A stretch of DNA of 6,431 nt, taken from assembly GCA_007129985.1 (NCBI GenBank), contig SKUL01000071.1, positions 1 through 6,431 of the forward strand, given 5' to 3'. Within the stretch, counting starts at the first letter, position 1; every line of letters begins with the position of its first letter. This stretch comes from Flavobacteriales bacterium. GTDB taxonomy: Bacteria > Bacteroidota > Bacteroidia > Flavobacteriales_D > SKUL01. The notes under the pieces are model-generated. The model was given only the letters and a program-made list of their open reading frames with translations, was not told the origin of the DNA and made no database searches. The position numbers and the translations under genes are program-made. Of this stretch, positions 1-5,685 are shown in pieces.

Positions 1-2
1 GC

Positions 3-713
3 CTCAACGCCAACGACGGAACGCAAGCCGGATTATTCGATGGTAACATGCTCGGATCTGGTGATCTTCTTACCTTTAAGTACTACCACACTGACAACTT
101 CGTACTTCGTGCCGGTGTGCGTCTATACGCTAACAATGATCGCATGAGTGGAGACGTTTTGAACGACGAGCCGTCAGGTAACACTTTGGCCGATGGTGCA
201 ATCTCTAACGTTACGAACATAAACCAAGATCGTTCATACGTTCTCGCACTTGGTTTTGAGCACCACTTCTCTAATTCAAATATTTTTGATGTGTACACTG
301 GTGCAGACCTTTTATTGGGTTTCAATAAAATGCGAAATACATTGGAGCGTCAGTACAATGTGATTGATGGAACCGTAGATGACATCACAACCAGAGACCT
401 CCTTACTGAGCAAACCAATTCTACGGTTATTGGTTTGGGTTGGGTTGTTGGATGGAACACCTTCATCGCTCAGCTTCCCATCTCAGTGGGTATTGAGTAC
501 GGACTGTCGCTTAAGTGGTTGATTGGTGGACGAACTAAAGTTACCGAGGAATTGGATATTCAAAATGCTGACAACCAAAACTCATACGCTGTAGAGTACT
601 ACACCACTGACGACATGCCGGGTGTGAACTTCAGCGACTTGAGCCGTCGTAACTTCAACATGGACACCAACCAAAACGTACGACTTACTTTTCAGTTCTA
701 CTTTACCCGATAA
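3..713 (+). CDS. Outer-membrane beta-barrel protein, 3' part (5' end outside window)
   Basis: The frame is open from the left edge to the TAA at 711-713 and gives 236 visible residues. The first ATG, at 48, lies inside the frame and upstream codons (LNANDGTQAG...) stay open, so the true start is probably outside the window. The sequence alternates short amphipathic beta strands (LTFKYYHTD, FVLRAGVRLY, YVLALGFEHHF, FDVYTGADLLLGF, ISVGIEYGLSLKWLIGG, VRLTFQFYF) with polar Asn/Asp/Thr-rich loops, the pattern of a small outer-membrane barrel. It ends in an aromatic-rich strand, QFYFTR, although the very last residue is Arg rather than Phe. Motif order matches the complete barrel protein at 2134-3009, which suggests that about 50 residues, including the signal peptide, are missing here. 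The lipoprotein gene starts 35 bases downstream with no terminator between, so co-transcription is likely. Ligand or partner is unknown. Confidence 0.85.
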   Translation, partial: LNANDGTQAGLFDGNMLGSGDLLTFKYYHTDNFVLRAGVRLYANNDRMSGDVLNDEPSGNTLADGAISNVTNINQDRSYVLALGFEHHFSNSNIFDVYTGADLLLGFNKMRNTLERQYNVIDGTVDDITTRDLLTEQTNSTVIGLGWVVGWNTFIAQLPISVGIEYGLSLKWLIGGRTKVTEELDIQNADNQNSYAVEYYTTDDMPGVNFSDLSRRNFNMDTNQNVRLTFQFYFTR

Positions 714-748
714 TTCAGGATGTTAACCTCATTTAAAACCAGAGACTA

Positions 749-1168
749 ATGAAAAACTTCAGAATATTGACGTTGCTCTCTCTGATTGTGCTGGTGGCTA
801 CATCTTGTACAGTTCGGCAGAAAGCAACTCCGATAAGCCCAATTCTTACCACGGTCAACTTTAATATGGATGACCTGGAGTACATTGGCGACGTGATTGG
901 TAAAACTACCCAGTCTTATTTCCTCATCATTCCTTACGGTGGACGTCGTTACACCGCTGGAATTTTGGCCAACAGCGGCCTTGGAAGTGGGCAGGGCGTG
1001 CCTGCAACCCGTGGTTGGAACAACGCATTGTACGATGCACTCATGTCTAAACCCGACGCGGACTTTGTGCTGCCCGTTTCTTACGAAACAACCATTGACC
1101 AAATGTTCATGGGACGTCAGGAAACACTTACAGTTCGTGCCAAAGCTTATCGCATCAAAACACGATAA
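749..1168 (+). CDS. Small lipoprotein of unknown function (139 aa)
   Basis: The start ATG at 749 gives a short lipoprotein signal peptide: K/R-containing n-region (MKNFR), hydrophobic core LTLLSLIVLVA and a lipobox-like ATSC with the lipidated Cys at residue 20, so the mature protein is probably tethered to an envelope membrane. The mature part is about 119 residues. It has a likely beta strand (DLEYIGDVIGKTT, 41-53), a second hydrophobic strand (SYFLIIPYGG, 56-65), a probable helix (NNALYDALM, 91-99) and then DADFVLPVSYET (103-114) before a final strand (ETLTVRAKAYRI). The order of strand, helix containing 'A.yDAL', then 'aDfvlpvsye' recalls small alpha/beta lipoproteins such as the TRL and DUF6567 groups, but I cannot confirm membership. 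It follows the barrel gene by 35 bases and is closed by a strong terminator, so it is the last gene of that transcription unit and may be a partner of the barrel protein. Confidence 0.85.
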   Translation: MKNFRILTLLSLIVLVATSCTVRQKATPISPILTTVNFNMDDLEYIGDVIGKTTQSYFLIIPYGGRRYTAGILANSGLGSGQGVPATRGWNNALYDALMSKPDADFVLPVSYETTIDQMFMGRQETLTVRAKAYRIKTR

Positions 1169-1190
1169 CCACGAACAGAACACTCTTGAT

Positions 1191-1227
1191 AAAAACACCC
1201 GCCACTTCGGCGGGTGTTTTTGTTTTT
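1191..1227 (+). terminator. Strong Rho-independent terminator
   Basis: A perfect 13-base-pair stem (1191-1203 paired with 1209-1221) carries a CCCGCC/GGCGGG core and a five-base loop ACTTC at 1204-1208. The upper arm begins with five A residues and the lower arm runs into a T tract (TTTTT G TTTTT) ending at 1227. It lies 22 bases after the stop of the 139-residue lipoprotein gene and ends 32 bases before the next start codon, so it separates the two envelope transcription units. Confidence 0.93.
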
Positions 1228-1231
1228 AGAC

Positions 1232-1239
1232 TACTTTCG
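1232..1239 (+). promoter_or_regulatory. Possible Bacteroidota -7 promoter element (TACTTTCG)
   Basis: TACTTTCG matches TAnnTTTG, the Bacteroidota primary-sigma -7 consensus, at all but one fixed position. It sits just after the terminator and 20 bases before the ATG at 1260, where a promoter for the second transcription unit is needed. No TTTG-like -33 element is visible at the usual 19-21 base spacing, so the call rests on position and one partial match. Confidence 0.3.
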
Positions 1240-1259
1240 GTACCCAAACAATCAAAGTA

Positions 1260-2075
1260 ATGCATAGACTTGTTATCCTTGTTTTAGTTGGCATCACCTT
1301 CGTTCTGTCCTTTGCGAGTTGTAATAAGGAAAATGAAGGCCCCCTGCTTTTCATAACTCCCCGTGATACACAGTTTAGTAGACAGCCAGGGCAATTATTC
1401 GAGTTTTCAATCAGAGCAATGGCCGAATCCGGTGTAAAGCATCTCCGTATTACCCAGAATTTTAACAATACTGTTACCCAAACGCTCCTCGACACTACCA
1501 TCTCCGGTAAAGACATTACCATCCCATACCCATACACCGTTCCAACCAGTGGAGTTAATCAGATTTATTTCGTCTTTACCCTCACTGATACGGAAGACCG
1601 CACTGTTTCCATCCCCAGGCGCTGCGTGGTGCAAGGAGCCGCACTTTTAACGGAGAGCACAGGCCATGAACTTTTTAGTTTCTACGCGGGTGACGATAAG
1701 TTGCGCGGTTTTAATATTGCCTCAGGAACCGGAATAGCCGTCACCGCTCAAACCGATTCCAGCCTTATTGACATCATGGATTATCCGCAGGTTAATGACG
1801 GAGTGCTGTCGCGAAGGTGGCGCAGTCCCTCAGGTCTCAAATTTGTTCGCTTCGATGCCGGAGGGTTCGACTACGCAAACGCAACTTTCGCATCGGCAAA
1901 ATCGAACTACACGAATGGTGTAAAACAGGATATCATCAGCAACATACAACTCAACGACCGCATCATCACAAAATACTCCGACGAGCCGGAAGCTTATGCA
2001 GTATTCAGTATTCAGGGATTGCAAGACAACGAGGGCTCTGCAAACGATTTCTACGTGTTCAACATGAAGAAGTAA
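1260..2075 (+). CDS. Lipoprotein with Ig-like N-terminal domain, function unknown (271 aa)
   Basis: The ATG at 1260 begins a clear lipoprotein signal: hydrophobic core LVILVLVGITFVLSF and lipobox FASC with Cys at residue 21. Residues about 28-125 look like an Ig-like/FN3-like beta sandwich: a proline-containing first strand (FITPRDTQFSRQPGQ), alternating strands (LFEFSIRAM, HLRITQNF), and a closing stretch QIYFVFTLTDTEDRTVSIPRR that is typical of such domains in Bacteroidota lipoproteins. Residues about 130-271 form a second domain. It opens with GHELFSFYAG..DKLRGFNIASG, contains DIMDY and RRWRSPSGLKFVRFD, and ends with 'DRIITKYSDEPEAYAVFSI' and 'NDFYVFNMKK'; this ending resembles the C-terminal part of other uncharacterised Bacteroidota lipoproteins, from memory only. 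No catalytic motif is visible. It begins after the terminator, and the barrel gene follows 58 bases later, so the pair may form an envelope complex. That partnership is inferred from position alone. Confidence 0.88.
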   Translation: MHRLVILVLVGITFVLSFASCNKENEGPLLFITPRDTQFSRQPGQLFEFSIRAMAESGVKHLRITQNFNNTVTQTLLDTTISGKDITIPYPYTVPTSGVNQIYFVFTLTDTEDRTVSIPRRCVVQGAALLTESTGHELFSFYAGDDKLRGFNIASGTGIAVTAQTDSSLIDIMDYPQVNDGVLSRRWRSPSGLKFVRFDAGGFDYANATFASAKSNYTNGVKQDIISNIQLNDRIITKYSDEPEAYAVFSIQGLQDNEGSANDFYVFNMKK

Positions 2076-2087
2076 ATAACAATTGAG

Positions 2088-2095
2088 CAATTTTG
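2088..2095 (+). promoter_or_regulatory. Possible Bacteroidota -7 promoter element (CAATTTTG)
   Basis: CAATTTTG differs from TAnnTTTG at one fixed position and lies 38 bases upstream of the preferred ATG at 2134. It overlaps a small inverted repeat, AATTG-AG-CAATT at 2081-2092. There is no matching -33 box, so this may be chance, and the downstream gene could simply be read through from the lipoprotein gene. Confidence 0.2.
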
Positions 2096-2133
2096 TGCCC
2101 ATTCCAGCGTATTACAAAGCAAATTCCAACCTC

Positions 2134-3009
2134 ATGAGGCCATTCGTTTTAACAGTACTGCTTGCTTCTTTTATCCTTTCAGCACACGCTCAGCCCATGT
2201 CCAAAAAGGGAGAGCCTTTTCTGCCCGAAGCCGGAGAATACGCAATAAGCATAGACGCTGCTCCATTCCTGTTTTTCGTAGGCAACATTTTCTCCGCCAA
2301 CGGAAATCAATCGCCCAGCGTAGCATTTATAGACCCTGAACTGGCCATTCGGCTAAAAATGTTTCGCCGACACGACCTCGCAACCCGCGTAGGAGTGCGA
2401 TTAGGTTTAATGTCGGACACCTGGAACGGATTTCAACCGGAGTTTTCTCCCACCGCTACGGACAACAACGTGAGGGATTCCTACAACCGGATGCTTACCA
2501 ATATCTACTTCTCCTACGGTATCGAAAAACGAAAAGGCTCAACCCGTATTCAGGGTTATTACGGCGTGGAGGGTGGAATAGGCCTCGCAAGTGAGCGGCA
2601 CAGTTTCCGCTACGGAAACGCCATTCAGGCCGATAATCAGGCACCTGACAGAACAGAGTTTGAACTCGTGTTTCAGAACCCCGAAGCATCGACCATGACC
2701 AACTTCACCGACAACAACGCATACGTAACGGATTATCGCCTCGGAACCCAGTTTCGCCTCGGAGCCCGCGCATTTGTCGGCGCAGAAATGTTCATCTTCC
2801 CAAAGGTTTCGCTGGGTATAGAACTCGGCCTTGGCGCCATGGTAGCATTGCGCGGTAAAGGCACCCTCGAAACCGAAGCATGGACCATTCCTACCGGCGG
2901 CGGGGCTGAAACACTTGTTACCCGCACCAGCGAATTGGGTGGTGGTTCAACCATTGGCATTGATACTGACAATACACGCGGGAGCATCCTGCTCAACTTC
3001 CATTTCTGA
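2134..3009 (+). CDS. Outer-membrane beta-barrel protein (291 aa)
   Basis: I chose the ATG at 2134. An in-frame TTG at 2083 would add 17 polar residues before the signal peptide, whereas the ATG gives a normal Sec signal MRPFVLTVLLASFILSAHA with likely cleavage after AHA, before Gln20. The mature N-terminus KKGEPFLPEAGEYAISIDAAPFL (residues 24-46) matches a family of Bacteroidota outer-membrane proteins, as I remember it. The rest alternates beta strands (LAIRLKMF, ATRVGVRLGLM, NIYFSYGIEKR, RIQGYYGVEGGIGL, DYRLGTQFRLGARAFVGAEMF, VSLGIELGLGAMVAL) with polar loops, and the chain ends in ILLNFHF, with the C-terminal Phe expected of a BAM-inserted barrel. It probably crosses the outer membrane; its cargo or role is unknown. 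It follows the Ig-like lipoprotein gene by 58 bases, and the Nnr gene begins 36 bases later with no terminator visible. Confidence 0.9.
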   Translation: MRPFVLTVLLASFILSAHAQPMSKKGEPFLPEAGEYAISIDAAPFLFFVGNIFSANGNQSPSVAFIDPELAIRLKMFRRHDLATRVGVRLGLMSDTWNGFQPEFSPTATDNNVRDSYNRMLTNIYFSYGIEKRKGSTRIQGYYGVEGGIGLASERHSFRYGNAIQADNQAPDRTEFELVFQNPEASTMTNFTDNNAYVTDYRLGTQFRLGARAFVGAEMFIFPKVSLGIELGLGAMVALRGKGTLETEAWTIPTGGGAETLVTRTSELGGGSTIGIDTDNTRGSILLNFHF

Positions 3010-3014
3010 TTTTG
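3007..3014 (+). promoter_or_regulatory. Possible Bacteroidota -7 promoter element (TGATTTTG)
   Basis: TGATTTTG differs from TAnnTTTG at one fixed position. It overlaps the stop codon of the barrel gene and lies 31 bases before the ATG of the Nnr gene. A promoter here would let the metabolic gene be transcribed independently of the envelope genes. No clear -33 element is present, so confidence is low. Confidence 0.2.
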
Positions 3015-3045
3015 AGCGTTGCATGGATGAGGAATCAGCAATAAA

Positions 3046-4590
3046 ATGAAAGTCCTCTCAGCACAACAGATACGCGAGGCCGACGCCTACACCATCAAGC
3101 ACGAGCCCATTGCTTCCATTGACCTGATGGAGCGCGCTGCAAACGATTGCTTTCAATGGATTTACGACCGCGCTCCAAAACTCTTTTCACCCCAGCTCGA
3201 TGAGCGCGATTACGTTTTCTACGTCATCTGCGGAGTGGGTAACAACGGGGGTGATGGCTTGGTTATCGCCCGACTATTGAGCCGCAACGGCTACGAAGTG
3301 AAAGTAGTCATCGTGGAGTTTTCGAAAAAGTACTCCGACGATTTTGCAGCCAATCTCGCCAAACTCAAAAAGACCAAAGTACCGATTGAGATTGCAAACT
3401 CTGCCGACGACATTGCCGAAATACCATCCGGAGCACTTGTCATTGACGCACTTTTCGGAACGGGTCTCACCCGGCCGGCCGAAGGGCTGGCAAGAGCAGC
3501 CATCCAGAAAATCAACGCTTCGGGTGCACGGGTAGTGTCCATTGACATGCCCTCGGGATTGTTTGCAGAAGACAACCGCGAAAACGACCACGATGGCGTT
3601 GTTCATGCGCATCATGTGCTCACGTTTCAGTTTCCCAAACTCGCCTTTTTGTTGGGCGATACGGCCCGGTTTTGTGGCAAGGTTGAGGTGCTCGACATCG
3701 GCCTCCACCGAGATTTCACCGACAGTATTGAAACACCTTATTTCTGCGTGTCGGATGAGTGGGTGCGACAACGAATACGCTCCCGGGAGCGATTTGGCCA
3801 CAAAGGCACTTTTGGCCATGTGGCAGTTGCAGCGGGTTCTTATGGAATGATGGGCGCTGCGGTACTCTGCTCGCGCTCAGCTTTGCAGGCAGGTGCCGGT
3901 TTGGTAACGGCCTTTGTGCCCGACGTTGGTGTGCAGGTTCTGCAAACTTCGGCACCGGAGGTGATGGTAAAGCCCATCAGTGGTCATGTCATTTCCGGAG
4001 AAAAGTTTCCACCCAAAGAGATGGGCGCGTGGGCCATCGGTCCGGGCATGGGCACTGAAAAAGAAACGGCAAAGTGGCTTAAGGCAGCATTGGCACAATG
4101 CGATACGGCTCTGGTGCTCGACGCAGATGCGCTGAACATTATCGCTGAAAACAAAGACTGGCTGAAAACCCTTCCTGAGCACACCATTCTCACTCCGCAC
4201 CCCGGTGAGTTTCGTCGTTTGGCAGGAGATTGGAGCACCAACTACGAGCGCCTGCAAGTTCTGCGCGAATTTGCAACCAAAAACAAAGTGTACGTAGTGC
4301 TGAAGGGCGCCAACACCGCTACCGCCACTCCGAAAGGTGAAGTATTTTTCAATACCACCGGCAACTCTGGAATGGCAACTGCCGGCAGCGGAGATACCCT
4401 GACAGGAATCATTGCCTCACTTCGGGCACAGGGCTATGCCGCCCGCGAAGCTGCGGTTATCGGAGTATTCCTTCATGGTAGAGCGGGCGACCTCGCCGCA
4501 CAAGAGCACGGTGAGCACGCCTTGATTGCTTCACATATCATACAGTTTCTCGGCAAAGCGTTTTTATCGCTTAATTTGCCCCAAAATTAG
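3046..4590 (+). CDS. nnr: Bifunctional NAD(P)H-hydrate epimerase / ADP-dependent NAD(P)H-hydrate dehydratase
   Basis: This cytosolic repair enzyme rescues NADH and NADPH damaged by hydration: the N-terminal half interconverts the R and S epimers of NAD(P)HX, and the C-terminal half dehydrates S-NAD(P)HX using ADP. The 514-residue length fits the fused bacterial form (E. coli YjeF/Nnr is of similar size). Epimerase (YjeF_N) motifs are GVGNNGGDG at 63-71, DALFGTG at 134-140 and SIDMPSG at 165-171. Dehydratase (ribokinase-like carbohydrate-kinase fold) motifs begin with the glycine-rich GHKGTFGHVAVAAGS at 251-265, then GPGMGT at 332-337, LDADALN at 358-364, TPHPGE at 383-388, LKGANT at 419-424 and AGSGDTLTG at 446-454, which holds the expected catalytic Asp. 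All key motifs are intact, so both activities are expected. The ATG at 3046 opens MKVLSAQQIREAD, the normal start of the family. The cyclotransferase gene starts four bases after its stop. Confidence 0.97.
   Translation: MKVLSAQQIREADAYTIKHEPIASIDLMERAANDCFQWIYDRAPKLFSPQLDERDYVFYVICGVGNNGGDGLVIARLLSRNGYEVKVVIVEFSKKYSDDFAANLAKLKKTKVPIEIANSADDIAEIPSGALVIDALFGTGLTRPAEGLARAAIQKINASGARVVSIDMPSGLFAEDNRENDHDGVVHAHHVLTFQFPKLAFLLGDTARFCGKVEVLDIGLHRDFTDSIETPYFCVSDEWVRQRIRSRERFGHKGTFGHVAVAAGSYGMMGAAVLCSRSALQAGAGLVTAFVPDVGVQVLQTSAPEVMVKPISGHVISGEKFPPKEMGAWAIGPGMGTEKETAKWLKAALAQCDTALVLDADALNIIAENKDWLKTLPEHTILTPHPGEFRRLAGDWSTNYERLQVLREFATKNKVYVVLKGANTATATPKGEVFFNTTGNSGMATAGSGDTLTGIIASLRAQGYAAREAAVIGVFLHGRAGDLAAQEHGEHALIASHIIQFLGKAFLSLNLPQN
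4571..4578 (+). promoter_or_regulatory. Possible Bacteroidota -7 promoter element (TTAATTTG) inside the nnr 3' end
   Basis: TTAATTTG differs from TAnnTTTG at one fixed position and is followed by C, as is common at such sites. It lies within the last codons of nnr and 16 bases before the GTG start of the cyclotransferase gene, so it could give that gene its own transcript with a very short leader. The overlap with nnr codons and the lack of a clear -33 box make this tentative. Confidence 0.25.
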
Positions 4591-4594
4591 CGCG

Positions 4595-5674
4595 GTGCGT
4601 TTCAGATTTCTCGGTTTTATTCTGCTCGTTTTTCTGCTCTCCTGCAAAGAGGAGCGCAAACCCGCACGTGGTGTGGCGGCACCTTCGGCCAGGAATGTGC
4701 GAATCCAGTTTGTGGATGTGGAAAAATCGCGCGTGCCTTTTGGTGATACCCTGTGGGTGACCCTCGAAGTGGATGACCCTGAGCAAGCGGTGAGAACAAG
4801 CCTTCAATCTACCCGTGGGCGTGTGCCCATGATTCAGCGCGACGACTATACTTTTGGAATTGCTACCCAGGAGATGGGAGGGGGGCAACACGGATTGAAA
4901 GCCGAAGTGATGATGGCCGACAGTACCTTGCTCCGCGGTTCGGCCTCTGTGCGGGTGGTGTTGCCCGAAGCTCCGCCTGTGTGGAGTTACCGTTTGATTG
5001 ATACCTATCCCCACGACATCAAATCCTACACGCAGGGACTGGTTTACCATGAGGGAGTGTTGTTCGAAAGCGCGGGCCAATACGGAAAATCAGATGTGCG
5101 AAAAGTAGCGCTGGAAACCGGAGAAGTGCTGTTGAGAAAGCCCCTCGATGCTGAATTTTTCGCAGAAGGACTGGCACTTGCAGGCGATGAATTGTTTCAA
5201 CTCACATGGCGCGAACGAACCGTTTTTGTGTACGACCTCGCAACACTCAATCAGCAGCGCCGATTTGGTTTTGATTTTGGAAACGGTGAAGGTTGGGGTC
5301 TGGCATGGACCGGTGAGAGCTTCGTTTTTTCGGACGGCTCAGCAGATTTGTATTTTCTGCGTCCCGAAGATTGGTCTGTAGAAAAGCAAATTCGGGTATT
5401 TGACCATCAGGGCGATGTGATTCGCCTCAACGAACTGGAATACGTGGATGGAAAGATTTACGCCAACATGCTCGATGATGAGCGCATTGCCGTGATTGAT
5501 TTGGAATCCGGGGCAGTGATGGCCTATTGGAATCTGGCCGGAATACTCGATAAGCGGAAGGTGCAACATCGCGTGGACGTGATGAATGGTATTGCCTACC
5601 GCCCGGACACCCGAACCTTTTTGGTTACCGGAAAGTTGTGGCCCAGCATGTTTGAAGTCGTTCCGGTTCTCTAA
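4595..5674 (+). CDS. Lipoprotein glutaminyl-peptide cyclotransferase (glutamine cyclotransferase family)
   Basis: The enzyme family turns N-terminal glutamine of peptides into pyroglutamate, releasing ammonia. I chose the GTG at 4595: it gives a compact lipoprotein signal (M)RFRFLGFILLVFLLSC with Cys at residue 17 and places the start four bases after the nnr stop. The in-frame ATG at 4526 would add 23 residues before the signal and overlap nnr by 65 bases. From the GTG the protein has 359 residues. Residues about 30-125 form an Ig-like extension (VRIQFVDVEKSRVPFGDTLW..., then GQHGLKAEVMMADSTLLRG). Residues about 130-359 are the glutamine cyclotransferase beta-propeller (plant/Xanthomonas type, not the zinc-dependent animal type): HDIKSYTQGL 140-149, ESAGQYGKSDVR 158-169, QLTW 202-205, GEGWGL 231-236, SDGS 246-249, LNELEY 278-283, NGIAY 331-335 and TGKLWP 345-350. 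It should act in the periplasm or at the envelope surface; natural substrates are unknown. Confidence 0.93.
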   Translation: MRFRFLGFILLVFLLSCKEERKPARGVAAPSARNVRIQFVDVEKSRVPFGDTLWVTLEVDDPEQAVRTSLQSTRGRVPMIQRDDYTFGIATQEMGGGQHGLKAEVMMADSTLLRGSASVRVVLPEAPPVWSYRLIDTYPHDIKSYTQGLVYHEGVLFESAGQYGKSDVRKVALETGEVLLRKPLDAEFFAEGLALAGDELFQLTWRERTVFVYDLATLNQQRRFGFDFGNGEGWGLAWTGESFVFSDGSADLYFLRPEDWSVEKQIRVFDHQGDVIRLNELEYVDGKIYANMLDDERIAVIDLESGAVMAYWNLAGILDKRKVQHRVDVMNGIAYRPDTRTFLVTGKLWPSMFEVVPVL

Positions 5675-5685
5675 CGGGGCAGGGC

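Noticed and set aside
746..1198. 150-codon open frame on the - strand opposite the small lipoprotein gene
   Set aside because: It mirrors the + strand gene almost exactly, has a Cys- and His-rich composition without a recognisable domain, and its sense partner has a clear lipoprotein signal and terminator.
3274..3819. 181-codon open frame on the - strand inside nnr
   Set aside because: It lies opposite the conserved core of nnr, whose motifs are all intact on the + strand; the antisense product has no recognisable domain.
4553..4579. Imperfect inverted repeat (GCAAAGCG with CGCT..TTGC) near the nnr stop, considered as a terminator or attenuator
   Set aside because: The right arm needs a four-base bulge and no T tract follows; the T run lies in the loop, so it does not fit an intrinsic terminator.
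4571..5080. 169-codon open frame on the - strand opposite the cyclotransferase N-terminal half
   Set aside because: Its composition is His/Arg/Gly-rich and shows no fold pattern, while the + strand frame carries a lipoprotein signal and family motifs.
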